Positions 1-7,672 of a DNA stretch of 64,000 bases are shown one piece after another. Below the pieces are notes generated by a model. That model saw only the letters and a program-made list of their open reading frames with translations. It was not told the origin of the DNA and did no database searches. The stretch covers positions 2,418,001 through 2,482,000 of the forward strand of contig NZ_JAKZBV010000001.1 of assembly GCF_022539255.1 (NCBI RefSeq), written 5' to 3'. The DNA is from Sinomonas terrae. GTDB taxonomy: Bacteria; Actinomycetota; Actinomycetes; Actinomycetales; Micrococcaceae. The translations under genes and the position numbers were made by a program. The stretch's first letter is position 1; each line of letters starts with the position of its first letter.

Positions 1-141
1 GACAACGGCATGCTGGCCGCCCAGCCGGGGCGCCGGTTCCCCGGGTACACCCATGTGGACGCCCTCGCCGCCCGCTTTGTCGCCCTGTTCTCCGAGAACG
101 CCGCCGCAGTCAACGGCGCGCGTCTCGACCTCACCAGCTGA
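1..141 (+). CDS. 3' end of a probable short-chain dehydrogenase (partial)
   Basis: Only the last 46 codons are present; the frame is open from the first base and ends at TGA 139-141. The visible tail ends in AAAVNGARLDLTS. An Ala-rich helix followed by a VNGARL strand is what the C-terminus of many SDR-family NAD(P)-dependent oxidoreductases looks like. The Rossmann fold, the YxxxK motif and the start lie outside the window, so the family call is an inference from a short tail. It is on the same strand as the threonine aldolase that starts 23 bases later and could be cotranscribed with it. Confidence 0.45.
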   Translation, partial: DNGMLAAQPGRRFPGYTHVDALAARFVALFSENAAAVNGARLDLTS

Positions 142-164
142 CGATCCAACGATTAGGCAATACT

Positions 165-1283
165 GTGTCAGTGACTTCGATCCATCCTGCCCATTCCCTC
201 GCCTCAGCCAGCACCGTGACCGACGGCCCCACTGGCTGGCCGCTCCACGACACCACAGTGCGCGGCTTCGCCTCCGACAACTACTCGGGCGCCCATCCGG
301 AAGTTCTCGCAGCCCTCGTCGCGGCGAACGGGGGGCATCAGACCTCCTACGGCAGCGACGACTACACCCTTCGCCTCAAGGATGAGATGCGCCGGCTGTT
401 CGGGGACGGCGTCGAGTCCTACCCCGTCTTCAACGGGACTGGCGCCAACGTCCTGTCGCTCCAGTCGCTCATTCCCCGTTGGGGGGCGGTGATCTGCGCC
501 TCCAGCGCGCACATCAACGTAGACGAGAACGGGGCCCCTGAACGGATCGGCGGGATGAAGCTGCTCGCCGTTCCTGCCGAGGACGGCAAGCTGACGCCTG
601 AACTCATCGACCGCGAGGCGTGGGGCTGGGGGGACGAGCATCGGGCCCAGCCGCTTGCTGTCTCCATCACGCAGACCACCGAGCTCGGCACACGCTACTC
701 GATCGAGGAGATTCGCGCCATCACTGACCATGCGCATTCGGTCGGGATGAGGGTCCACATGGACGGAGCACGCCTCGCGAATGCGACCGCGGCACTTGGC
801 GTCCCCGTGCGTGCGTTCACGCGCGACGCCGGAATCGACATCCTCTCCTTCGGGGGGACCAAGAACGGGATGCTCTTCGGCGAGTGCGTGGTCGCCCTCG
901 CGCCCGAGGCAGCCCACGGTCTCGACTACCTCCGCAAGATGGACATGCAGCTCGCGTCGAAGATGCGGTTCGTCTCGGCCCAGTTCCTCGCACTCCTCGA
1001 GGACGATCTCTGGCTCCGGTCCGCTGAGCACTCCAACGCGATGGCAGCACGGCTCCGCGCCGCCGTCGAGGGCCTTGAGGGGGTGGAGCTCACGCAGGAA
1101 ACGCAATCGAACGGGGTGTTCGCGATCCTGCCGGAGGGAGTGGCGGATCGCCTGCGCGAGCGCTTCCGGTTCTACGACTGGGACGCCTCCCGCCGCGAGG
1201 TGCGGTGGATGTGCTCGTTCGATACGACAGAGGGCGATGTAGATGCCTTCGCGGCCGCCCTGCGGGAGGAGCTCGAGCGGTAG
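165..1283 (+). CDS. Low-specificity threonine aldolase (PLP-dependent, beta-eliminating lyase family)
   Basis: Cytosolic fold-type I PLP enzyme of 372 aa, expected to cleave threonine or allo-threonine to glycine and acetaldehyde. The Schiff-base lysine is K233 in SFGGTKNG, and the Asp that holds the pyridine nitrogen is D200 in HMDGAR. The N-terminal FASDNYSGAHPEVL segment matches the usual start of the fold. Length is close to the family norm of 340-370 aa. The start used is GTG 165; GTG 171 two codons on is equally possible, and neither has a strong Shine-Dalgarno. Stereospecificity cannot be read from the sequence, and some members of this superfamily are tryptophanase-like or act on phenylserine. 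Confidence 0.88.
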   Translation: MSVTSIHPAHSLASASTVTDGPTGWPLHDTTVRGFASDNYSGAHPEVLAALVAANGGHQTSYGSDDYTLRLKDEMRRLFGDGVESYPVFNGTGANVLSLQSLIPRWGAVICASSAHINVDENGAPERIGGMKLLAVPAEDGKLTPELIDREAWGWGDEHRAQPLAVSITQTTELGTRYSIEEIRAITDHAHSVGMRVHMDGARLANATAALGVPVRAFTRDAGIDILSFGGTKNGMLFGECVVALAPEAAHGLDYLRKMDMQLASKMRFVSAQFLALLEDDLWLRSAEHSNAMAARLRAAVEGLEGVELTQETQSNGVFAILPEGVADRLRERFRFYDWDASRREVRWMCSFDTTEGDVDAFAAALREELER

Positions 1284-1356
1284 GCGAACCGACCCGAGAA
1301 CGGCGAGGAGTTCCGGCGTGCCATAAGGGCCCTGCCGGAGCCCCGCGACGTACGCT

Positions 1357-1974
1357 GTGATGGTGACCGCATTAGCTCAGTTGCCTGCGGATTTTCTGAG
1401 TGCCCTGCGCTCCTTGCGCGCCGCCGTCGGCCGCCCCGAGCTCCGCCTCCAGGAAATCCCGGCGCCGGCCCGGCTCGCGCCGTATGCCGTGGCGCTCGAG
1501 GCCGAGGTTCTCGACCCAGCGAGCAAGAGTGTGGGACTGGACGAAAGCGCCGACGCCTCCTCGTCGCCCGAACTCGCGACAGGCCGCTTCATCCTGCTCC
1601 ACGATCCGGAGCCGCCCACGGTATGGAAGGGCACGTTCCGGGTCGTGACGTATATTCGCGCCCAATTGGAGCCCGAGATGGCGGAGGACTCCCTGCTCGG
1701 TTCAGTTGCGTGGACGTGGCTGGTCGAGGCACTCGAGAAGCACGGCGCGGACTACACGGCGGCGGGCGGGACCGCTACCCGGGTCCTCTCGGAGAGCTTC
1801 GGGACGCTTGAGGGCCGCCGCGAGTCGATCGACATCGAACTGCGGGCATCGTGGACCCCTCAGAGCCCGGCGGTCAAGAGCCATCTCGAGGCCTGGGCCG
1901 ACATGGTCTGCACGTTCGCCGGGCTTCCACCCCTTCCCGACGGCGTCTCCCCGCTGCCCCGCCGCCGTGATTGA
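1357..1974 (+). CDS. DUF3000 family protein
   Basis: A 205-aa soluble protein conserved across Actinobacteria and of unknown function. Recognisable DUF3000 features are the RFILLHDPEPPTVWKGTFRVV strand-rich centre (about residues 72-95), the LLGSVAWTWLVEAL helix and the C-terminal ELRASWTP block. It sits 24 bp upstream of an RNase D gene, as does Rv2680 next to Rv2681 in M. tuberculosis, which suggests a link to RNA metabolism but proves none. Three in-frame starts lie together (GTG 1357, ATG 1360, GTG 1363), so the N-terminus is uncertain by two residues. Confidence 0.85.
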   Translation: MMVTALAQLPADFLSALRSLRAAVGRPELRLQEIPAPARLAPYAVALEAEVLDPASKSVGLDESADASSSPELATGRFILLHDPEPPTVWKGTFRVVTYIRAQLEPEMAEDSLLGSVAWTWLVEALEKHGADYTAAGGTATRVLSESFGTLEGRRESIDIELRASWTPQSPAVKSHLEAWADMVCTFAGLPPLPDGVSPLPRRRD

Positions 1975-1998
1975 GGCCCGGCGTAGACTCAGGAAATC

Positions 1999-3366
1999 AT
2001 GACCGCACAGTCCCAAGGCTCCACACAGGCCGGTTCGGAACCCGGCCACCGAGCAGCACCGACCGCTTCCCCTGACACGGAGAACGGATCCACCCACGTC
2101 CACGTCGAAGGATTCGTCCATCCCGTCCCCGCCGTCATCGGCCTCGATGAGCCGCGCGAGGGCGTCCCTCTTGTCATACAGACCAAGGAAGGCCTCGAGC
2201 GGGCAGCCCATGCGATCGCTGCGGGAAGGGGGCCCGCAGGTGTGGATGCCGAACGGGCCTCGGGCTTCCGCTATGGTCAGCGCGCATTCCTCGTGCAGAT
2301 CCGCCGCGAGGGTGCGGGCACTTGGCTCATCGACCCGGAGCCGTTCGATGACCTCTCCATCCTCGGAGATGCCCTGCACGGAGTGGAGTGGGTCCTGCAC
2401 GCCTCGACCCAAGACCTCCCGTGTCTCGCCGAAGTAGGCATGTGGCCCGATCGGCTCTTCGACACCGAACTCGCCGCCCGTCTTGCGGGGCTTCCACGGG
2501 TGGGCCTTGCAGCCGTCGTCGAGCATCTGCTCGGGTTCGGGCTCGCGAAGGAACACTCGGCGGCAGACTGGTCCACGCGCCCCCTGCCCGAACCGTGGCT
2601 GCGCTACGCCGCGCTTGACGTCGAAGTACTCGTCGAGCTCCGCGACGAGCTTGCCGAACTCCTCGCCGCCCAGAGGAAGCTCGAATTCGCCGAGGAAGAG
2701 TTCGAAGCGATCCTCCACGCCGGTCTTCCCACGCCAAAGCCGGACCCCTGGCGCCGCACCTCGGGCGTTCACCAGATCCGCGACCGGCGGCAGCTCGCCG
2801 CGGTGCGGGAACTGTGGCTGGAACGGGACGCTCTCGCACGGAAGCGGGACATCGCACCGGGGAAGCTCATCCCGGACGCGGCGATCGTCGCCGTCGCCCG
2901 CGCCATGCCAACGACGGTCCCCCAGCTGCTCGCAACGAAGGGATTCCACGGCCGCGCGGCCCAGAGGGAGGCGCCTCGCTGGCTGCGCGCGGTCTCGGCC
3001 GCGCGGAATCTGGTGCCTGAGCAGCTCCCGCCGCTTCATCTCGCTACGAACGCACCGCCGCCACCGCGCGTCTGGGAGGACCGGGACCCGGAGGCTGCTG
3101 CTCGGCTGCAGACCGTTCGGCCCCGCGTCGCCGCCCTCGCGGAATCGATGGGCATGCCAACCGAGAACCTCCTGACGCCGGACCATCTTCGGCGAATCGC
3201 GTGGCGACCGCCGGCAACGCTGACCCCCGCATCACTTGCAGATGCCCTGCACGAACTCGGCGCCCGAAACTGGCAGATCGAACGGGTGCTGCCCACGGTT
3301 CTCGAGTCGTTCCAGCATCCCGAGCCCCTCAGCACGAGGAAGAAGGCGCAGCCCGCGGGTGAGTGA
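1999..3366 (+). CDS. rnd: Ribonuclease D-like 3'-5' exonuclease with HRDC domain
   Basis: A 455-aa DEDDy-type exonuclease with HRDC domain(s), predicted to trim structured RNA 3' ends such as tRNA precursors. The exonuclease motifs are visible: D83 and E85 in GVDAERASG, D139 in HASTQDLPCL, and Y203/D207 in YAALDVEVL. An HRDC-like helical domain follows at roughly 255-345 (VHQIRDRRQLAAVRELW onward), and a second helical segment near 375-440 may be another. The first 35 residues are low-complexity and probably disordered. ATG 1999 is preceded by AGGA four bases away. It follows DUF3000 closely, probably in one transcript. Confidence 0.9.
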   Translation: MTAQSQGSTQAGSEPGHRAAPTASPDTENGSTHVHVEGFVHPVPAVIGLDEPREGVPLVIQTKEGLERAAHAIAAGRGPAGVDAERASGFRYGQRAFLVQIRREGAGTWLIDPEPFDDLSILGDALHGVEWVLHASTQDLPCLAEVGMWPDRLFDTELAARLAGLPRVGLAAVVEHLLGFGLAKEHSAADWSTRPLPEPWLRYAALDVEVLVELRDELAELLAAQRKLEFAEEEFEAILHAGLPTPKPDPWRRTSGVHQIRDRRQLAAVRELWLERDALARKRDIAPGKLIPDAAIVAVARAMPTTVPQLLATKGFHGRAAQREAPRWLRAVSAARNLVPEQLPPLHLATNAPPPPRVWEDRDPEAAARLQTVRPRVAALAESMGMPTENLLTPDHLRRIAWRPPATLTPASLADALHELGARNWQIERVLPTVLESFQHPEPLSTRKKAQPAGE

Positions 3367-3475
3367 CAGTCCCGACGAGGACAAATGGGGATTGCCCCTC
3401 AAGTTACTCGTCGGTAACATTGGCTCGGGGCGCTCGCAGTCCCGCAACAAGCCACCCTCCCCCTAGGAGCCGCCC

Positions 3476-4693
3476 ATGTCATCGAGCAGGCACATCCGAG
3501 ACGTCGTCTTCGTCGACGGCGTCCGCACACCCTTCGGCAAGGCCGGCGAGAAGGGCATGTACCACGGCACGCGCGCCGACGATCTCGTCGTCAAGACGAT
3601 CCGCGAACTGCTACGCCGAAACCCGTCGCTTCCGCCCGACCGCGTCGATGAGGTCTCTGTCGCCGCGACAACCCAGACCGGCGATCAAGGCCTCACCATC
3701 GGGCGCAGCGCCGCGCTCCTCGCGGGCCTGCCGCGCACAGTGCCGGGATTCGCCGTCGACCGCATGTGCGCCGGGGCTATGACCGCGGTGACGACGACGG
3801 CGAGCGGCATCGCCTTCGGCGCCTACGACGTCGTGATCGCCGGGGGCGTCGAACACATGGGGAACCACCCCATGGGGCAGGGAACGGACCCCAACCCTCG
3901 CTTTATCGCCGAACGCATCGTGGACCCGAGCGCCCTCACGATGGGCAGCACCGCGGAGAATCTCCACGACCGGTTCCCTGCGATCACCAAGGAGCGCGCC
4001 GACCGCTACGCCGTCGCATCACAGGCCAAGCTCGCAGCCGCCTACGAGGACGGCAAGATCCAGAGGGACCTGGTTCCCGTCGCAACGCACCGGCCCGGGG
4101 AAGGATTTGGACTGGCGACTGCGGACGAGCCCCCGCGCCCTGGGACGACGCTCGAGGACCTCGCAACGCTTCGGACCCCGTTCCGCCCGCATGGACGAGT
4201 GACGGCGGGCAATGCGGCCGGCCTCAACGACGGGGCGACGGCCTGCCTGCTCGCCTCGACCGAAGCTTCAGAGGAACTGGGGCTGGCGGCGAGAATGCGA
4301 CTCGTCTCGTTCGCCTTCGCCGGGGTCGCGCCCGAGGTCATGGGCCTCGGGCCGGTTCCGGCGACTGAAAAGGCGCTTGCAAAGGCCGGGCTGGGGATCG
4401 AGGACATCGGTCTCTTCGAGATCAACGAAGCGTTCGCGGTCCAGGTCCTCAGCTTCCTCGACCATTTCGGGATCGCGGACGATGACCCTCGCGTCAACCG
4501 CGACGGCGGGGCGATCGCCGTCGGCCACCCCCTCGCATCCTCCGGTGTGCGCCTCATGACCCAGCTCGCGCGGCAGTTCGCCGAGTCCCCCGAGACGCGT
4601 TACGGCATAACGACCATGTGCATCGGGTTGGGCATGGGTGGGACCGTCATCTGGGAAAACCCGAACCATCCCGACTACCGGAAGGGCGAGTGA
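3476..4693 (+). CDS. fadA: Acetyl-CoA C-acyltransferase (thiolase), beta-oxidation
   Basis: A 405-aa thiolase that should carry out the last step of fatty-acid beta-oxidation, cleaving 3-ketoacyl-CoA with CoA. Catalytic residues are in place: nucleophile C98 in VDRMCAGAM, H351 in AVGHPLASSG and C382 in TMCIGLGMGG. AGGAG at 3465-3469 lies six bases before ATG 3476. Its TGA abuts the ATG of the fadB-like gene without any gap, so the two are translationally coupled and should form the usual FadA/FadB trifunctional complex. A 109-bp spacer separates it from RNase D, so it probably has its own promoter. Confidence 0.93.
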   Translation: MSSSRHIRDVVFVDGVRTPFGKAGEKGMYHGTRADDLVVKTIRELLRRNPSLPPDRVDEVSVAATTQTGDQGLTIGRSAALLAGLPRTVPGFAVDRMCAGAMTAVTTTASGIAFGAYDVVIAGGVEHMGNHPMGQGTDPNPRFIAERIVDPSALTMGSTAENLHDRFPAITKERADRYAVASQAKLAAAYEDGKIQRDLVPVATHRPGEGFGLATADEPPRPGTTLEDLATLRTPFRPHGRVTAGNAAGLNDGATACLLASTEASEELGLAARMRLVSFAFAGVAPEVMGLGPVPATEKALAKAGLGIEDIGLFEINEAFAVQVLSFLDHFGIADDDPRVNRDGGAIAVGHPLASSGVRLMTQLARQFAESPETRYGITTMCIGLGMGGTVIWENPNHPDYRKGE

Positions 4694-6844
4694 ATGACTG
4701 CCTCAGCCTTCGACCAGTTCGACGCCCTGGCCTCGCAGGTGGCGAACGAGGTCGTCACGCACTCGCTCGTCAAGGACGTCGTCCTTCCTGCTTCGGTTCC
4801 GAGCCGCCACCTCACGGTTGCGCTCATCACCCTCGACAACGGGCTCGACCACACCAAGCCCACCACCCTCGGGCCGAACACTCTTGTGGAGCTCGGCCGA
4901 ACGCTCGAGGGCCTTCGGGAACGCGCTGCTGGGGGTGAGATCGACGCAGTGGCGGTCACGGGAAAGCCCTACTTCCTCGTAGCGGGGGCAGACCTGACCA
5001 CCGTCAAGCAGCTCCGGGACCCGGAGCAGGGTGCCCAGATGGCCCGACTCGGTCACACGGCGTACGGGCTGCTCGCCGATCTGGGGGTACCGACGTTCGC
5101 GTTCATCAACGGCGTCGCTCTGGGCGGAGGGCTTGAGATCGCGCTCGCCTGCACCTACCGGACCGTCTCCTCAGCAGCGAACGGCATCGGCTTGCCCGAA
5201 GCCTTCATCGGCCTCGTGCCCGGATGGGGCGGTGTGTACCGCCTTCCGCGTCTGATCGGCCCAGAGGGGGCGCTCAAGATCATGATCGAGAACCCTCTGA
5301 GCAACAACCGGACGATTGGCGGCCGAGAGGCCTTCGAACTGGGCATCGCCGACGCGATCTTCGAACCGGCAGACTTCCTCGAACGCTCGCTCGAGTGGGC
5401 CGGGGCGATCCTCTCCGGTGAGCAGACCGCGGCGCGGCCGCGCGCCGTCGACCCTTCAGCCGACGCCGACGCCGCCCAACGCTGGGACGCCGCGGCGAAG
5501 GCCGCCCGGACCTTCGTCTCGGCCCGGACCGGGGACGCCGCGCCGGCTCCAAGCAAGGTCTTGGACGTATTCGAGGCAGGCAAGCTCGCAAGTCAGAAGG
5601 AGGCCGCGGAACTCGAAGTGGAGGCCCTCACCGAACTGACGCAGACGCCCCAGTTCCGGGATACCGTCTACGCCTTCCTCGATCTTGTGCAGCGCCGGGG
5701 GAAACGTCCCGCGGGTGCGCCCGACGCAAAGCTCGCGCGTCCCATCCAGAAGGTGGGGGTGGTGGGCGCAGGCCTTATGGCCAGCCAGCTCGCGCTCCTG
5801 TTCGCGCGCCAGCTCAAGGTCCCCGTGGTCATGACGGACATCGACCAGTCGAGGGTCGACAAGGGCGTGGCGTATGTCCGGGGCGAGGTCGACAAGCTGC
5901 TCGCCAAGGGACGCATCTCGACCGACGCGGCGAACCGGACCAAGGCGCTCGTCACAGGATCTGTCTCGAAGGCCGCGTTCGGTGATGCGGACTTCGTCAT
6001 CGAGGCCGTGTTCGAGGAACTCGCCGTCAAGCAGCAGGTGTTCGCCGAACTCGAGAGCGTGGTCACGCCCGAGTGCATCCTCGCGACCAACACCTCCTCC
6101 CTCTCGGTCACCGCGATGGCCGAGGGCCTCGAACATCCCGAACGGGTCGTGGGCTTCCATTTCTTCAACCCGGTCGCGGTGATGCCGCTCGTCGAGGTGG
6201 TTCGTGCCCCTCTCACGGACGACGCCGTCCTCGCCACGGCCTTCGTCCTCGCGAAGTCGCTCAAGAAGACCGCGGTGCTCGTCAAGGACGCGGCCGCGTT
6301 CGTGGTGAACCGGGTCCTTCTGCGCCTGATGGGCGAGGTCACGGCTGCGTTCGACGAGGGCACCCCGGCCGAGGTCGCCGACTCCGCGCTCAAACCCCTG
6401 GGCCTGCCCATGTCCCCGTTCACCCTCGCCTCGATGGTGGGGCTTCCCGTTGCCCAGCACGTGGCGGAATCGCTGCACGCTTCGTTCGGAAACCGCTTCC
6501 ACGTCTCGGCGAACCAGCAGGCCCTCATCGACGCGGGGGTCAAGGGCCTGTGGGCGCAGACCGACGAGCGAAGCCAAGAAATCCCGGCGTCCACGCTCGC
6601 GCTCCTTCGCTTCGGCAACCACCCTTCGACGAGCGACCAGGTGCTGAGGCGCTGCGAGGATGCCTTGGCCGAGGAGATCGGGCTGCTGCTCGCCGAGGGA
6701 GTCGTTGCCGGGCCAGAGGACGTTGATCTGTGCATGATCCTCGGTGCAGGGTGGCCCATGCATCTGGGCGGCATTACACCGTACCTAGACAGGGTCGGAG
6801 CGTCCGAGCGGGTCAACGGCAGGAAGTTCCACGCGGAATCCTGA
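4694..6844 (+). CDS. fadB: Bifunctional enoyl-CoA hydratase / 3-hydroxyacyl-CoA dehydrogenase
   Basis: A 716-aa multifunctional beta-oxidation subunit. Residues about 30-245 form the crotonase domain with both catalytic glutamates (E149 in GGGLEIA, E169 in GLPEAF) and the PGWGGVYRLPR loop. A linker leads to the NAD-binding Rossmann domain beginning at KVGVVGAGLM (353-362), and the dehydrogenase dyad is H489 in GFHFFNP with E501 in LVEVV. Two C-terminal helical 3HCDH domains complete the protein. It is coupled to fadA (stop and start adjacent). Immediately downstream lies an unusual inverted repeat array separating it from a convergent gene. Confidence 0.93.
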   Translation: MTASAFDQFDALASQVANEVVTHSLVKDVVLPASVPSRHLTVALITLDNGLDHTKPTTLGPNTLVELGRTLEGLRERAAGGEIDAVAVTGKPYFLVAGADLTTVKQLRDPEQGAQMARLGHTAYGLLADLGVPTFAFINGVALGGGLEIALACTYRTVSSAANGIGLPEAFIGLVPGWGGVYRLPRLIGPEGALKIMIENPLSNNRTIGGREAFELGIADAIFEPADFLERSLEWAGAILSGEQTAARPRAVDPSADADAAQRWDAAAKAARTFVSARTGDAAPAPSKVLDVFEAGKLASQKEAAELEVEALTELTQTPQFRDTVYAFLDLVQRRGKRPAGAPDAKLARPIQKVGVVGAGLMASQLALLFARQLKVPVVMTDIDQSRVDKGVAYVRGEVDKLLAKGRISTDAANRTKALVTGSVSKAAFGDADFVIEAVFEELAVKQQVFAELESVVTPECILATNTSSLSVTAMAEGLEHPERVVGFHFFNPVAVMPLVEVVRAPLTDDAVLATAFVLAKSLKKTAVLVKDAAAFVVNRVLLRLMGEVTAAFDEGTPAEVADSALKPLGLPMSPFTLASMVGLPVAQHVAESLHASFGNRFHVSANQQALIDAGVKGLWAQTDERSQEIPASTLALLRFGNHPSTSDQVLRRCEDALAEEIGLLLAEGVVAGPEDVDLCMILGAGWPMHLGGITPYLDRVGASERVNGRKFHAES

Positions 6845-6856
6845 CAGCTCGAAGAA

Positions 6857-6980
6857 GTGGCCACTCGTCGCACTAAAGGTGGCCACTCGTCACCCGAGAA
6901 GTGGCCACTCGTCGGGGAGAGTTGACGAGTGGCCACCTTTTCACCGTCGAGTGGCCACTTTTACACCGTCGAGTGGCCAC
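6857..6980. repeat. Array of six GTGGCCAC-centred repeats, three direct then three inverted
   Basis: Between convergent genes there are three copies of GTGGCCACTCGTC (6857-6869, 6879-6891, 6901-6913) followed by three in the opposite orientation: GACGAGTGGCCAC at 6924-6936 and GTCGAGTGGCCAC at 6946-6958 and 6968-6980. Each carries the 8-bp palindrome GTGGCCAC. Spacing within each half is 22 bp. Copies 3 and 4 can form a perfect 13-bp stem with a 10-base loop, and the outer copies can pair as nested or alternative stems. A decayed seventh copy (GGAGTGGTCA) runs to about 7001, at the stop of the next gene. It resembles REP/BIME-type elements and may also terminate transcription from both sides. 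Confidence 0.85.
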
Positions 6981-6998
6981 TTCTCGACCGGGGAGTGG

Positions 6999-7610
6999 TC
7001 AGGTCTTTCCGAAGCCCCCGCGGAGGAAATCGCTCAGCGGCTGGTCGAGCCCCTCGAGGGCGGTCGCCTCGGGGCAGGCAAACGTGAGCGCGCCGCCGGA
7101 CGCGCCCCGGACGAGTTCGCCGTCGTGCGCCCACCACGCACCTACCCGCACCCCGCCGGCGACCACCTCCCACCGCTCAGCACGGAGGCTGCGTCCTTGG
7201 GGAAGGTCGATCGTTTCGACACGGCGGCGGTGCACCTCCGCGGGCGCTGCGGGCGCGGCGGGATTGGCCTCATCGACGCGTCGGAAGGTTCCTGTCTCCC
7301 GCCCGCTGCGCACAAGGCGCTCGACGAGGAGGTACTCGCCGCTCGCAGGCAGGGTGTCGACCCCGTGCTCGGAATCGTCCCGCCACGCACCGCTCCGCAG
7401 ACCGCCCGGCTCCTGCCCGTACCGGAATCCGCTCCAAGTATCACCGTTGCGGCTCAGCCGCACGATGGACTCGCAGGTGAAAGGCGAGCCGACGCCGTCG
7501 TCGAACGCTACGCGCGTGATGAGGAGGGTGCCATCGAAGCACCGGAAGACGGCGCCCCGCCGCGTTCCGCCAACCCAGAAGCTCTCCCACCGCTCCCACG
7601 CCGACTGCAC
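6999..7610 (-). CDS. Hypothetical protein, 203 aa, family not recognised
   Basis: I do not recognise this protein. It is soluble, with no signal peptide or membrane segment, Trp/Gly-rich, and dominated by probable beta strands (YLLVERLVRSGRETGTFRRV, GGVRVGAWWAHDGELV), suggesting a beta-barrel or lipocalin-like fold. An Ala-Pro linker (about residues 116-123) splits it in two halves. GTG 7610 is preceded by AGGAGG four bases upstream, a strong site that supports a real gene, and third-position GC is as high as in its neighbours. It is last in the minus-strand ECF/nucleoside hydrolase gene run, 62 bp after the ATPase. Its stop codon touches the inverted repeat array. Confidence 0.7.
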   Translation of the reverse strand: MQSAWERWESFWVGGTRRGAVFRCFDGTLLITRVAFDDGVGSPFTCESIVRLSRNGDTWSGFRYGQEPGGLRSGAWRDDSEHGVDTLPASGEYLLVERLVRSGRETGTFRRVDEANPAAPAAPAEVHRRRVETIDLPQGRSLRAERWEVVAGGVRVGAWWAHDGELVRGASGGALTFACPEATALEGLDQPLSDFLRGGFGKT

Positions 7611-7672
7611 CCTGCCTCCTCCGGCCCTCTAGGCCACAGCCTCCGAGACTACCGGACGTCCGGCCTTGCAGC

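Noticed and set aside
1702..3186. A 494-codon open frame antisense to the RNase D gene
   Set aside because: Same antisense artefact; RNase D has all DEDDy motifs on the plus strand.
6857..6980. CRISPR array
   Set aside because: Units are 13 bp, three face the other way, spacers are 9-10 bp and no cas gene is present.
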